Assembly (NCBI RefSeq): GCF_014779655.1
Contig: NZ_JACXYX010000006.1
Span: 62,001-126,000, forward strand
Length of the DNA stretch: 64,000 nt
Direction of reading: 5' to 3'
From: Nocardioides ganghwensis
GTDB lineage: Bacteria > Actinomycetota > Actinomycetes > Propionibacteriales > Nocardioidaceae
The notes beneath the pieces were generated by a model. The model saw only the letters and a list, made by a program, of their open reading frames with translations, ran no database searches and was not told the DNA's origin. Of this stretch, positions 19,721 through 28,211 are shown piece by piece (position 1 is the first letter of the stretch; every line of letters starts with the position of its first letter). A program made the position numbers and the translations under genes.

Positions 19721-20224
19721 GTGGCCTTCCCGAGTAACCTCCTCAACCCCGGAGAACACGTCGTCGTCTCGACGCGGACCCACGTCAAGGCGCTGATCTT
19801 CCCGGGCCTCGGGGTGCTCGTGGCGCTCGCCGCGGCGCTCTTCCTCACCGGCCTCGTCGAGGGCGGCGTCGTGCGGCTCATCGTGTGGGTGCTGTTCCTC
19901 GCGGTGCTCGTCTGGTTCCTCGTCGGGCCGTTCCTGCGGTGGGCCACGACGACCTACACGTTCACCAACCGCCGCTTCATCAAGCGCTCCGGCTTCATCT
20001 CCAAGGAGGGGCGCACGATCCCGCTCAACCGGATCAGCGGCGTGGACTTCGAGATCGGCGTCATCGACCGCGTCTTCGGCTGCGGCACGCTGGTCGTCTC
20101 GGACGCCAGCACCGACGGCAGCGTCGAGCTCTACGACATCCCGGACGTCGAGAAGGTCCAGCTCCAGGTCTCCGACGAGCTCCACCGCCTCGCCAGCGGG
20201 GACCGCCGCGACGATGGCGCCTGA
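19721..20224 (+). CDS. PH-domain membrane protein
   Basis: 167 residues. Two adjacent hydrophobic segments (ALIFPGLGVLVALAAALFLT and LIVWVLFLAVLVWFLVG) precede a bacterial PH-like domain with YTFTNRRFIKRSGF, RTIPLNRISGVDFE and the closing VELYDIPDVEKVQ. The GTG start has CATGAT 6 bases upstream. It overlaps the cyclase start by 11 bases, so the two may be co-expressed. A specific role is unknown; such proteins bind membranes or proteins. Confidence 0.85.
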   Translation: MAFPSNLLNPGEHVVVSTRTHVKALIFPGLGVLVALAAALFLTGLVEGGVVRLIVWVLFLAVLVWFLVGPFLRWATTTYTFTNRRFIKRSGFISKEGRTIPLNRISGVDFEIGVIDRVFGCGTLVVSDASTDGSVELYDIPDVEKVQLQVSDELHRLASGDRRDDGA

Positions 20225-21227
20225 CCGCCGGCGCCGCGGCGAGGGACCCGACGGCCCCGAGGGTCCGGCGGAGCAGCTCGACCACGCGATCCTGGGCAGC
20301 ACGCCGCAGTTCAACGCGCTCGAGGTGGCCGCCGAGAGCGGCGTGACGATCGAGCAGACGCGGCGGCTGTGGCGAGCCCTCGGGTTCCCGGAGTTCAGCG
20401 GCGAGAAGGCCTACACCGCCGCCGACGTCGAGGCGGTCGGCACGCTCATGGGTTTCGTCGACTCCGGCGCGGTCGACTTCGACATGGCGGTCAACCTCAC
20501 CCGCGGGGTCGGCCAGACCATGGCGCGGCTCGCCGACTGGGAGGTCTCCACACTGGTCAGCAGGGTGGAGGAGATGGAGGCCGGTGAGGAGGCCACAGGC
20601 TCGCGCATCGGGTCGGCGAGGCGGCTCATCGACGAGATCAACCCGCCCTTCGAGCGGCTCCTCGTCTATGCCTGGCGGCGCCACCTCGCGGCCGCGGTCG
20701 GCCGGATCGAGGCGATGGGCGCCAACGACGAGGACCTCCACACGATCGACGTGACGGTCGGGTTCGCCGACCTGGTGTCCTTCACCGCGCTGTCCAACAC
20801 GCTCGACCGGGACGAGATCGGCGACCTCGTCGAGGTCTTCGAGAGCCGCTGCCAGGACGTCGTCGCCCGCTACGGCGGCCGCATCATCAAGAGCCTCGGC
20901 GACTCGGTCCTCTTCGTCACCAACACCGCCGAGGAGGCCGTCGGGGTGGCCGAGGGGATCATCAACGTGATCGGCCGCGACGCCAAGATGCCCGACGTAC
21001 GCCTGGGGCTGGCCAGCGGTCCGGTCATCCAGCGCCTCGGCGACATCTTCGGCCCGCCGGTCAACATGGCCGCCCGGCTCACCCAGGTCGCTCGCCGCAA
21101 CCGGCTGATCGTTGACCAGAACACCGCCGACCTGCTGCCCGCGGACGAGTGGGAGAACCGGCGGCTGCCGGCGCGCCCGGTCCGGGGCTTCGGCCTGGTC
21201 GAGCCGGTGGCCGTACGCCGGCGCTGA
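20214..21227 (+). CDS. Class III adenylate cyclase with Rv1264-type N-terminal domain
   Basis: 337 residues. The C-terminal cyclase domain shows the metal aspartates (TVGFADLVSFT and SLGDSVLFV), the substrate lysine in GRIIKSLGD and the transition-state region VNMAARLTQVARRN. The N-terminal ~180 residues are helical with TRRLWRALGFPEFSGE, resembling the autoinhibitory, pH-responsive domain of mycobacterial Rv1264. The protein has no membrane segment and would make cAMP as a dimer in the cytoplasm. pH sensing is inferred from family resemblance only. Confidence 0.88.
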   Translation: MAPDRRRRGEGPDGPEGPAEQLDHAILGSTPQFNALEVAAESGVTIEQTRRLWRALGFPEFSGEKAYTAADVEAVGTLMGFVDSGAVDFDMAVNLTRGVGQTMARLADWEVSTLVSRVEEMEAGEEATGSRIGSARRLIDEINPPFERLLVYAWRRHLAAAVGRIEAMGANDEDLHTIDVTVGFADLVSFTALSNTLDRDEIGDLVEVFESRCQDVVARYGGRIIKSLGDSVLFVTNTAEEAVGVAEGIINVIGRDAKMPDVRLGLASGPVIQRLGDIFGPPVNMAARLTQVARRNRLIVDQNTADLLPADEWENRRLPARPVRGFGLVEPVAVRRR

Positions 21228-21274
21228 GCGCGCGGCGCCGAGGTGGACCAGACCAGTCGGCCATTTTTCACCCA

Positions 21275-21305
21275 TAAGGACCACCCGGGCCGCGTCCGGT
21301 CCTTA
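21275..21305 (+). promoter_or_regulatory. Inverted repeat over the winged-helix gene promoter
   Basis: TAAGGACC (21275-21282) and GGTCCTTA (21298-21305) are perfect 8-base arms separated by 15 bases. The downstream arm runs into the -10-like TACGTT (21304-21309), 6 bases before the GTG at 21316. The placement suits an operator, possibly for the encoded DNA-binding protein itself. Confidence 0.5.
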
Positions 21306-21315
21306 CGTTCAGCCC

Positions 21316-21633
21316 GTGTTGGCTGTGCAAGACGTGCGACTGGACCCCGGCTCCCGACGGGTGTGGCGTGGCGAGCGTGAGATCAGGCTCTCCCGCAAGG
21401 AGTTCCAGCTGCTGCATGCCCTGATGGCGCGCCCGGGCGACATCGTCACCCGCGGGGAGCTGATGGCCGACGTGTGGCAGACGTCGTTCTACACCAACTC
21501 CAAGACGATCGACGTCCACCTGGGCTGGCTGCGCCGCAAGCTCGGCGACGACCCGCGGAGCCCGACCCTGATCACCACGCACCGCGGACGCGGCCTGCGC
21601 TTCGAGTCGTCGGCGGACACCGTCGCCAGCTGA
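21316..21633 (+). CDS. Stand-alone winged-helix (OmpR/PhoB-type) DNA-binding protein
   Basis: 105 residues forming only the trans_reg_C domain: RLSRKEFQLLHALMARPG, the GELMADVW segment, then TIDVHLGWLRRKLGDD and the wing RGRGLRFE. No receiver domain precedes it, since the upstream cyclase ends at 21227 with 88 bases between. The GTG at 21316 (or TTG at 21319) follows TACGTT, consistent with a leaderless mRNA. It could act as an unphosphorylated regulator; the inverted repeat at 21275-21305 is a candidate own operator. Confidence 0.85.
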   Translation: MLAVQDVRLDPGSRRVWRGEREIRLSRKEFQLLHALMARPGDIVTRGELMADVWQTSFYTNSKTIDVHLGWLRRKLGDDPRSPTLITTHRGRGLRFESSADTVAS

Positions 21634-21659
21634 GCCCGGGCCTTCTATAGGCTCGCGTC

Positions 21660-22829
21660 GTGTCCTCGACCGGTTCGCACCGTGCCCCCACGCTCGCCGT
21701 CGTCGGCGGAGGCCAGCTGGCCCGGATGATGGCCCAGCCCGCGATCGCGCTCGGCCTCCCGCTGCGCCTGCTCGCCGAGGCGGAGGGCGTCTCGGCAGCC
21801 CAGGTGATCCCCGACCAGCTCGTGGGCGACTACACCGACCTGCCGACCCTGCGGAAGGTCACCGACGGTGCCGCGGTGGTCACCTTCGACCACGAGCACG
21901 TGCCGACCGACCACCTGCACGCGCTCGAGGCGGACGGTGTCGCCGTCCGCCCCGGGCCGGGCGCGCTCGTCCACGCCCAGGACAAGGCGGTGATGCGCCG
22001 TCGGCTCGCCGAGCTCGACGTGCCGTGCCCGCGCAACGCGGTGGTCACCTCGACCGCGGACGTGGAGGCGTTCGGCCTGCCGTGCGTCCTCAAGACCACC
22101 CGCGGTGGCTACGACGGCAAGGGCGTCTGGGTGATCCGCGCGCTCGACGAGGCGCAGGCCGCCTTCGACGCGGCCGAGGCCGCCGGCGTCGAGGTGCTGG
22201 CCGAGGAGCTGGTCGACTTCCGGCGCGAGCTGTCCGCCCTCGTCGCCCGTGCGCCCAGCGGCCAGGCCGCGGCGTACCCGGTCGTCGCCTCGACCCAGCT
22301 CGGCGGCATCTGCCACGAGGTCATCGCCCCCGCACCCGACCTCGCGCCCGCTCTCTCCGGTCAGGCGCAGGAGATCGCCCTGCGCATCGCCGGTGCACTC
22401 GACGTCACGGGCATCCTCGCCGTCGAGCTCTTCGAGACGACCGACGGCCGGATCCTGGTCAACGAGCTGGCCATGCGTCCCCACAACACCGGCCACTGGT
22501 CCCAGGACGGCGCCGTGACGTCCCAGTTCGAGAATCATCTGCGCGCCGTCATGGACCTCCCGCTGGGTTCGCCGGCCCCGCGTAGTCGCTGGACCGTGAT
22601 GGTGAACATCCTCGGCGGACCCACCGACACCGGCCGGCTCTACGACGGCCTGCCGCACGCGATGGCGCGCGACCCGCACCTGCGGGTGCACTTCTACGGC
22701 AAGGACCTCCGGCCTGGCCGGAAGGTCGGCCACGTCAACGCCTTCGGCGACGACCTCGAGGACTGCCTCGAGCGTGCCCGGCACGCCGCGGCGTGGTTCC
22801 GCGGGGACCTGGGCGACGAGAGCGAATGA
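21660..22829 (+). CDS. purK: 5-(carboxyamino)imidazole ribonucleotide synthase
   Basis: 389 residues. The N-terminus [18 protein letters not shown] is diagnostic for PurK, and the ATP-grasp body includes [33 protein letters not shown] and the closing [15 protein letters not shown]. It makes N5-CAIR from AIR, ATP and bicarbonate in purine synthesis. The GTG start has TAGGCT 6 bases upstream. purE, whose product uses N5-CAIR, follows after 31 bases. Confidence 0.96.
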   Translation: MSSTGSHRAPTLAVVGGGQLARMMAQPAIALGLPLRLLAEAEGVSAAQVIPDQLVGDYTDLPTLRKVTDGAAVVTFDHEHVPTDHLHALEADGVAVRPGPGALVHAQDKAVMRRRLAELDVPCPRNAVVTSTADVEAFGLPCVLKTTRGGYDGKGVWVIRALDEAQAAFDAAEAAGVEVLAEELVDFRRELSALVARAPSGQAAAYPVVASTQLGGICHEVIAPAPDLAPALSGQAQEIALRIAGALDVTGILAVELFETTDGRILVNELAMRPHNTGHWSQDGAVTSQFENHLRAVMDLPLGSPAPRSRWTVMVNILGGPTDTGRLYDGLPHAMARDPHLRVHFYGKDLRPGRKVGHVNAFGDDLEDCLERARHAAAWFRGDLGDESE

Positions 22830-22860
22830 CCAGAACGACGAGGGACAGGTGGAGGACCGG

Positions 22861-23403
22861 ATGAGCGCGACGCAAGGTCAGCAGGGTGCCGTCAAGGTCG
22901 GCATCGTGATGGGCTCGGACTCCGACTGGCCGGTGATGGAGGCCGCCGGCGAGATCCTCACCGAGCTCGGTGTCGGCTGGGAGGCCGACGTCGTGTCCGC
23001 CCACCGGATGCCGACCGAGATGATCGACTGGGGCCGCCTCGCCCACACCCGCGGGCTGTCGGTGATCATCGCCGGCGCCGGGGGAGCGGCCCACCTCCCG
23101 GGGATGCTCGCCTCGGTGACGCCACTGCCGGTGATCGGGGTCCCGGTGCCGTTGAAGTACCTCGACGGGATGGACTCCCTGCTCTCGATCGTGCAGATGC
23201 CGGGCGGCATCCCGGTCGCCACCGTCGCCATCGGCAATGCCAAGAACGCCGGCATCCTCGCGGCGAGGATCCTCGCCACGAGCGACCCGGCCCTCCAGCA
23301 GCGCCTCGTCGACTACCAGTCCGAGCTCGCCGAGACCGCGCACGCCAAGGGCGAGGTCGTACGCCGGGCGGCCGCGGGCGAGGACCGCCGGGTCGGCTTC
23401 TAA
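22861..23403 (+). CDS. purE: N5-carboxyaminoimidazole ribonucleotide mutase
   Basis: 180 residues. [31 protein letters not shown] and [17 protein letters not shown] are the PurE signatures, followed by [18 protein letters not shown] and [19 protein letters not shown]. It converts N5-CAIR to CAIR. The ATG at 22861 has a GTGGAGG site; the open frame upstream overlaps purK and is not used. It forms a purKE operon. Confidence 0.96.
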   Translation: MSATQGQQGAVKVGIVMGSDSDWPVMEAAGEILTELGVGWEADVVSAHRMPTEMIDWGRLAHTRGLSVIIAGAGGAAHLPGMLASVTPLPVIGVPVPLKYLDGMDSLLSIVQMPGGIPVATVAIGNAKNAGILAARILATSDPALQQRLVDYQSELAETAHAKGEVVRRAAAGEDRRVGF

Positions 23404-23414
23404 GCGCGGACCGC

Positions 23415-23849
23415 TCAGTCCCGGTCGCGCACGCGGCCGCGGAGGGCCTTGGTCGAGGCACGCTCCTTCTTCGCCTTGAGCCGCCGCTCCTTCGAGCCTC
23501 GCGAGGGTCGCGTCGGTCGGCGCGGCGGGGGCGGCGGGGCGAGCGCTGCACGCAGCAGGTCGGCGAGCCGCTCGCGGGCGGCGACGCGGTTGCGGTGCTG
23601 CGAGCGGTGCTCGGAGGCGGCGACGGACACCCGCCCGTCGGGCCAGCGGCGCAGCGCGCGGGCGCGCTGGGTGTCGGTGAGCGCTCCCGAGCCGGCGACG
23701 TCGTACTCCAGCTCCACGCGCGAGTCGGTCGTGTTGACCGACTGGCCGCCTGGGCCGGGGGACTTCGAGAACCGCTCGACCAGCTCGGCCGCGGGCACCA
23801 CGAGGCCCTCTGGCAGGCCGGGGCCGGCCGGGACGTGGAGGTCTCGCAC
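23415..23849 (-). CDS. arfB: Ribosome-rescue peptidyl-tRNA hydrolase ArfB-like
   Basis: 144 residues from GTG 23849. It has the class I release-factor catalytic motif GPGGQSVNTTDSR near residue 33 and a basic, proline-rich C-terminal tail ending KAKKERASTKALRGRVRDRD, which in ArfB/YaeJ enters the empty mRNA channel of stalled ribosomes. Length matches the family. An upstream start would reach into the start of the divergent oxidoreductase gene. It is convergent with purE. Confidence 0.9.
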   Translation of the reverse strand: MRDLHVPAGPGLPEGLVVPAAELVERFSKSPGPGGQSVNTTDSRVELEYDVAGSGALTDTQRARALRRWPDGRVSVAASEHRSQHRNRVAARERLADLLRAALAPPPPPRRPTRPSRGSKERRLKAKKERASTKALRGRVRDRD

Positions 23850-23880
23850 GCCTCCATTGTGGACCTCTAGGGTTCGTCGC

Positions 23881-24882
23881 ATGACCACACGCTGGGGAAT
23901 CGCCGCGACGGGCGGGATGGCTGGCGCCTTCGCCTCCGACCTGGCCCACCTGCCCGACGCCGAGGTCGCCTTCGTCGGCAGCCGGTCGGCGGGCTCCGCC
24001 GGCGAGTTCGCCGCACGCTTCGGCGCCGCTGACTGCGGCGCCGGGACCTACGCCGACCTCGTCGAGGCAGGACGACGGGGAGAGGTCGACGTGGTCTACG
24101 TCGCCACGCCCCACCCGCAGCACCACGCGCTCGCCCTGGCCGCGATCGAGGCCCGGACGCCGCTGCTCGTCGAGAAGGCCTTCACCGCGACCCTCGCCGG
24201 GGCGGAGGAGGTGGTCGCCGCGGCCCGCGACGCCGGGGTGTTCTGCATGGAGGCGATGTGGACCCGGTTCCAGCCGGCCGTCGCGCACGCGCGTGCCCTG
24301 GTCGACGCTGGCGAGATCGGCGAGCTCCTGCTCGTCCAGGCCGACTTCGGCGCGCAGCGCGACTACGACCCCGCCAGCCGGCTCTTCGACCTCGCGCTCG
24401 GAGGCGGCTCGGTGCTCGACCTCGGTGTCTACCCGGTCTCGCTCGCGCAGCACCTCCTCGGACGCCCTGATCGGGTCACGGCCACGGGCACGACCTACCC
24501 CAACGGCGCCGACCGCTCAGCGGCGATCCAGCTCGCGTACGCGGACGGGCGCGCCGCGTCGCTGACCTGCACCCTCGCCAGCCAGACGCCCGGCCGTGCC
24601 ATCCTGGTGGGCACCGAGGGATCGCTCGAGCTGGTCCCGCCCTTCTACCACCCCACCCGGGTCGTCGTGCGCCGCAACGGTCAGGAGCCGCAGGAGGTCG
24701 AGCTGCAGCCCACCGGTCGCGGCTACGCCCACCAGGCCCAGGAGGTCCAGCGCTGCCTGGCGGCAGGCCTCACGGAGAGCGCGGTGATGCCGCTGTCCGA
24801 CACCCTCGACGTGATGTGGGTGCTGGAGGACGCGCTCGGGCAGCTCGGCATCGCCATGGCCGAGGCGTCGCCGCAGCCCTAG
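23881..24882 (+). CDS. Gfo/Idh/MocA-family oxidoreductase
   Basis: 333 residues. The Rossmann start is WGIAATGGMAGAFASDLAHL; the conserved EKxx lysine motif is LLVEKAFTATLAGAEE; GGGSVLDLGVYPVSLAQHLL belongs to the C-terminal substrate domain. It should oxidise or reduce a sugar or polyol with NAD(P). The ATG has TAGGGT 7 bases upstream. No neighbouring catabolic genes indicate the substrate. Confidence 0.93.
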   Translation: MTTRWGIAATGGMAGAFASDLAHLPDAEVAFVGSRSAGSAGEFAARFGAADCGAGTYADLVEAGRRGEVDVVYVATPHPQHHALALAAIEARTPLLVEKAFTATLAGAEEVVAAARDAGVFCMEAMWTRFQPAVAHARALVDAGEIGELLLVQADFGAQRDYDPASRLFDLALGGGSVLDLGVYPVSLAQHLLGRPDRVTATGTTYPNGADRSAAIQLAYADGRAASLTCTLASQTPGRAILVGTEGSLELVPPFYHPTRVVVRRNGQEPQEVELQPTGRGYAHQAQEVQRCLAAGLTESAVMPLSDTLDVMWVLEDALGQLGIAMAEASPQP

Positions 24883-24895
24883 CGTCGGTGCATTG

Positions 24896-25336
24896 CTAGC
24901 GCCCGCGCTTGCGCCACTCGATCGCCGGGCAGGTGTCCATCACCATCGGGACCCCGGCGGCGGTCGTACGCGCGAAGGCGTCCTCGTCGACGACGCCGAG
25001 CTGGAACCACACGCCCTTCGCGCCGATCGCGACCGCCTGGTCGGCGAACTCCCCGGCGGCCTCGGAGCGACGGAACACGTCGACGACGTCCACGGCGAAC
25101 GGCACCTCGGCGAGGGAGGCGTACCCCTGCTCGCCGAGCACCGCGGGTGCGCCCGGGTCGGCGAAGACCGGGTGGATCGGGACGATCCGCTTGCCCCGGG
25201 ACTGGAGGAGGGACGCGATCGAGTACGCCGTGCGGCCGGGGTCGCCGGACAGGCCCACCACGGCCCAGGTCCCGAGGTCGTCCAGCATCCGCTCGACGGT
25301 GCCGGGGTCCTGCCAGTCACTGCTCACGGTCGTCAT
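24896..25336 (-). CDS. CoA-binding (YccU-like) protein
   Basis: 146 residues with a single Rossmann-like CoA_binding domain: WAVVGLSGDPGRTAYSIAS, then GKRIVPIHPVF, VDVVDVFRRSEAAGEF and the end GVPMVMDTCPAIEW. The conserved PAIE near the C-terminus is typical. The ATG at 25336 has TACCGT 7 bases upstream. The biological role of the family is not settled. Confidence 0.9.
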   Translation of the reverse strand: MTTVSSDWQDPGTVERMLDDLGTWAVVGLSGDPGRTAYSIASLLQSRGKRIVPIHPVFADPGAPAVLGEQGYASLAEVPFAVDVVDVFRRSEAAGEFADQAVAIGAKGVWFQLGVVDEDAFARTTAAGVPMVMDTCPAIEWRKRGR

Positions 25337-25387
25337 GCGGCCCACGGTAGTCAGGCGAGGGGAGCGAGCCGGGTGACCAGGCACGGG

Positions 25388-25405
25388 AATACCCCCTGGG
25401 GTATT
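25388..25405 (+). promoter_or_regulatory. CsoR/CstR-type operator upstream of trxA
   Basis: AATACCCC-CT-GGGGTATT is a perfect inverted repeat with 8-base arms. The core ATACCCC-N2-GGGGTAT is the site type bound by CsoR-family repressors that answer to copper or, for CstR, persulfides. It ends 61 bases before the thioredoxin ATG. No CsoR-family gene is in this window. Confidence 0.65.
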
Positions 25406-25466
25406 GGTGCTGCACTGGGTGAGGCGGCCGCCGACCGGTCGCCCGAGCCAACCGGGAGGAGCCACC

Positions 25467-25838
25467 ATGAGCACCGTCGACCTGACCACTGCCGACTTCG
25501 AGACCACCATCGCCGACAACGAGGTCGTGATCGTCGACTTCTGGGCGTCCTGGTGCGGCCCGTGCCGCCAGTTCGCGCCCGTCTTCGCGGCCGCCTCGGA
25601 GCGGCACCCCGACATCGTGTTCGCCAAGGTGGACACCGAGGCCGAGCAGGCGCTCGCCGCGGCCGCCCGGATCACCTCGATCCCGACCCTGATGGCCTTC
25701 AAGGACGGCGTGCTGGTCTTCTCGCAGCCGGGTGCGCTGCCGTCCGCGGCCCTCGAGGAGCTGATCACGGCGGTCCGCGGACTCGACGTCGAGGCCGCGC
25801 TCCGCGAAGCGGCGGCCGGCGAGCGCCAGGGCGCCTGA
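25467..25838 (+). CDS. trxA: Thioredoxin
   Basis: 123 residues. The active site is VDFWASWCGPCRQF and the cis-proline loop is TSIPTLMAF. The ATG has a strong GGGAGGA site 6 bases upstream, so this mRNA has a leader, unlike many neighbours. An ATACCCC-type operator lies in the promoter region. The C-terminal tail (EAALREAAAGERQGA) is slightly longer than in E. coli thioredoxin. It reduces protein disulfides or persulfides in the cytoplasm; the operator hints at a metal- or sulfur-stress role. Confidence 0.94.
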   Translation: MSTVDLTTADFETTIADNEVVIVDFWASWCGPCRQFAPVFAAASERHPDIVFAKVDTEAEQALAAAARITSIPTLMAFKDGVLVFSQPGALPSAALEELITAVRGLDVEAALREAAAGERQGA

Positions 25839-25859
25839 CGCCGGGCGCCCCCGCGTGGG

Positions 25860-25885
25860 GTGGCCAGCGCCACAGTGCTGGCCAC
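25860..25885 (+). terminator. Hairpin after trxA
   Basis: GTGGCCAGC and GCTGGCCAC form a perfect 9-bp stem around 8 bases, extendable by a G-T and a G-C pair. It begins 22 bases after the trxA stop and ends before the -10-like TAGAAT of the next gene. There is no T-run, so it is a GC-rich terminator candidate. Confidence 0.5.
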
Positions 25886-25920
25886 TCCTCCGAGAAGCTT
25901 GGACGTCCTAGAATCCGAGC

Positions 25921-27093
25921 ATGAGCGAGTTCCCCCTCTACGCCCTGTCCGAGGAGCACCAGGCCATCCGCGAGGCGGTCCGCGCGGTCGCCGACGCCAA
26001 GATCGCGCCGTTCGCAGCGGCCGTCGACGAGGAGGCCCGCTACCCGCACGAGGCTGCCGAGGCGCTGCTCGCGTCCGACTTCCACGCCCCGCACGTGCCC
26101 GAGGAGTACGGCGGCGCCGGCGCCGACGCGCTCGCCACCGTGCTCGTGATCGAGGAGGTCGCCCGCGCGTGCGTGTCGTCCTCGCTGATCCCGGCGGTCA
26201 ACAAGCTCGGCTCGCTGCCCGTGCAGATCGCGGGCTCGGAGGAGCTCAAGCAGAAGTACCTCGGTGCCCTGGCCCGCGGCGAGGGCGGGTTCTCCTACTG
26301 CCTCTCCGAGCCCGACGCCGGCTCCGACGCCGGCGGGATGAAGACCCGCGCGGTGCGCGACGGCGACGAGTGGGTGCTCGACGGCGTGAAGCGCTGGATC
26401 ACCAACGCCGGCGAGTCGGAGTTCTACACCGTCATGGCCGTCACCGACGCCGAGAAGAAGACCCGCGGCGGCATCTCGGCCTTCGTCGTCGAGAAGTCCG
26501 ACGAGGGCGTCTCCTTCGGCGCCCCGGAGAAGAAGCTCGGCATCAAAGGATCGCCGACCCGCGAGGTCTACCTCGACAAGGTCCGCATTCCCGCCTCGCG
26601 GATGATCGGCGAGGAGGGCAGCGGGTTCACCACCGCGATGAAGACCCTCGACCACACCCGCGTGACCATCGCCGCGCAGGCCGTGGGCGTCGCGCAGGGG
26701 GCGCTCGACTACGCGCTCGAGTACGCCAAGGAGCGCCAGCAGTTCGGGAAGTCGATCGCGGACTTCCAGGGACTGCAGTTCATGCTCGCCGACATGGGCA
26801 TGAAGATCGAGGCCGCCCGCCAGATGACGTACGCCGCCGCCGGCCGCTCCGAGCGCGGCGACGACGACCTGACCTTCTTCGGTGCCGCCGCGAAGTGCTT
26901 CGCCTCCGACGTCGCGATGGAGGTCACCGTCAACGCCGTGCAGGTGCTCGGCGGCTACGGCTTCACCCGCGACTACCCGGTCGAGCGGATGATGCGCGAC
27001 GCCAAGATCACCCAGATCTACGAGGGCACCAACCAGGTCCAGCGCATCGTGATGGCACGCCAGCTCCTTGCAGGGGTGCAATCGCAGCTCTGA
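25921..27093 (+). CDS. Acyl-CoA dehydrogenase
   Basis: 390 residues beginning FPLYALSEEHQAIREAVRAV. The middle domain motif is CLSEPDAGSDAGGMKTRA, and the C-terminal region has NAVQVLGGYGFTRDYPVERM and the catalytic-end sequence QIYEGTNQVQRIVMARQL. It resembles short-chain enzymes more closely than the protein at 7212-8411. TAGAAT lies 6 bases before the ATG, a leaderless arrangement. No adjacent pathway genes reveal the substrate. Confidence 0.94.
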   Translation: MSEFPLYALSEEHQAIREAVRAVADAKIAPFAAAVDEEARYPHEAAEALLASDFHAPHVPEEYGGAGADALATVLVIEEVARACVSSSLIPAVNKLGSLPVQIAGSEELKQKYLGALARGEGGFSYCLSEPDAGSDAGGMKTRAVRDGDEWVLDGVKRWITNAGESEFYTVMAVTDAEKKTRGGISAFVVEKSDEGVSFGAPEKKLGIKGSPTREVYLDKVRIPASRMIGEEGSGFTTAMKTLDHTRVTIAAQAVGVAQGALDYALEYAKERQQFGKSIADFQGLQFMLADMGMKIEAARQMTYAAAGRSERGDDDLTFFGAAAKCFASDVAMEVTVNAVQVLGGYGFTRDYPVERMMRDAKITQIYEGTNQVQRIVMARQLLAGVQSQL

Positions 27094-27151
27094 CCTGCGG
27101 TGGTTCCCGTGCTGAGGCATGGGAGAAGCGCATCGGGGTACGGGGCCGTTG

Positions 27152-27622
27152 ATGCGCACGCACGAGAGCCTGCTCTTGAAGCCAGCCCAGGGCTGGGTGG
27201 TCGCGTGCGTGATGACCGCCCTGTTCGTGCTGATGGGCGCCTCCGGCGATGACGTCTTCGCCCGCCACGTCGGCATGTCGGCCTCCGTGGCCGGGATCTC
27301 CGGCACGTCGGCCGACCTCGACCGTACGACCGCGTCGTCGGACGCCCCGCGAGCCGCTGGCGACGTCCCGCCCGCGCGGTCCGGCCACGGGACTGGTGAC
27401 GGAGCCGACGCCGCGCACGTGCTGCACCTGCTCGGTGCCTGCCTGGCCATCCTGATCGCCGGCGCGCTGTTGCTGCATCGCCGCGGTTGGTGGCCGTGGT
27501 CGGCACGCGCGACGGCTGCCCTGTCGCCGCGGCTGGTGTTCCCTGCCTCCTGGCTCGCCTGCGTACGGCGAGGCCCCCCACGACTCACCCCTCCCCGCTT
27601 CTCCCCGGTGATCCGGACCTGA
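27152..27622 (+). CDS. DUF6153-like membrane protein of the copper island
   Basis: About 156 residues from ATG 27152. One hydrophobic segment (GWVVACVMTALFVLMGASGD) is followed by a polar linker, a second segment starting HVLHLLGACLAILIAGALLL, and a C-terminal tail VRRGPPRLTPPRFSPVIRT. The layout is like DUF6153 proteins, which in actinobacteria occur beside DUF305 and copper genes; that assignment is from memory of the family and moderate. It is the first gene of the copper set. The His-Cys pair around HLLGAC could bind metal, but this is speculation. Confidence 0.65.
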   Translation: MRTHESLLLKPAQGWVVACVMTALFVLMGASGDDVFARHVGMSASVAGISGTSADLDRTTASSDAPRAAGDVPPARSGHGTGDGADAAHVLHLLGACLAILIAGALLLHRRGWWPWSARATAALSPRLVFPASWLACVRRGPPRLTPPRFSPVIRT

Positions 27623-27706
27623 GGAGTGCGCCCGCTGCGTCCCGGCCCAGTCCGCTGCGCGGCAGACGCACCTTGAGTCCCCACCTCATGAGACGGAGAG
27701 AACACG

Positions 27707-28114
27707 ATGTCCAGCACGATCACCGAGATGATGATGACCCACCCCAGCGAGAGCAGCATCGACCGCGACCTGCTCGCGGAGTGCGTCGCGGCGTGCGTGG
27801 AGTGCGCCCAGGCGTGCACTGCGTGCGCGGACGCGTGCCTTGGCGAGGAGATGGTCGCCCAGCTCACGACGTGCATCCGCACCGACACGGACTGCGCCGA
27901 CATCTGCGAGACCACCGGTCGCGTGCTGTCTCGCCAGACCGGCTTCGACTCGAACATCACGCGGGCGGTGCTCCAAGCCTGCGCCCAGGCGTGCGCGTCG
28001 TGCGCCGAGGAGTGCGAGCAGCACGCCGAGATGCACGAGCACTGCCGCGTCTGCGCCGAGGCGTGCCGTCGCTGCGAGGACGCCTGCAACCGCGTCCTGG
28101 CCGCCATCGGCTGA
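27707..28114 (+). CDS. Four-helix-bundle copper-storage-type protein (DUF326/Csp-like)
   Basis: 135 residues with 18 cysteines in CxxC, CxxxC and CxxxxxC spacings on four predicted helices (for example ECVAACVECAQACTACADAC). This is the pattern of cytosolic Csp proteins, which store many Cu(I) ions inside a helical tube; three histidines (EQHAEMHEH) lie between the third and fourth helices. No export signal is present, so storage would be cytoplasmic. The ATG has a GGAGAG site. It sits between a DUF6153-like and a DUF305 gene. Confidence 0.88.
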   Translation: MSSTITEMMMTHPSESSIDRDLLAECVAACVECAQACTACADACLGEEMVAQLTTCIRTDTDCADICETTGRVLSRQTGFDSNITRAVLQACAQACASCAEECEQHAEMHEHCRVCAEACRRCEDACNRVLAAIG

Positions 28115-28211
28115 GCGCCGACCTCCCCAGCGGGTGTCCGGTCCCACGGGGCCGGTCACCCGGACCGCCGTGCGCGACCGCACGGCCCACACACTCGAAG
28201 GACCGACGACC

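Noticed and set aside
27840..28211. Upstream extension of the DUF305 frame across the copper-storage gene
   Set aside because: The upstream part is R/A/P-rich shadow of the Cys-rich gene; ATG 28212 with AAGGA is well placed.
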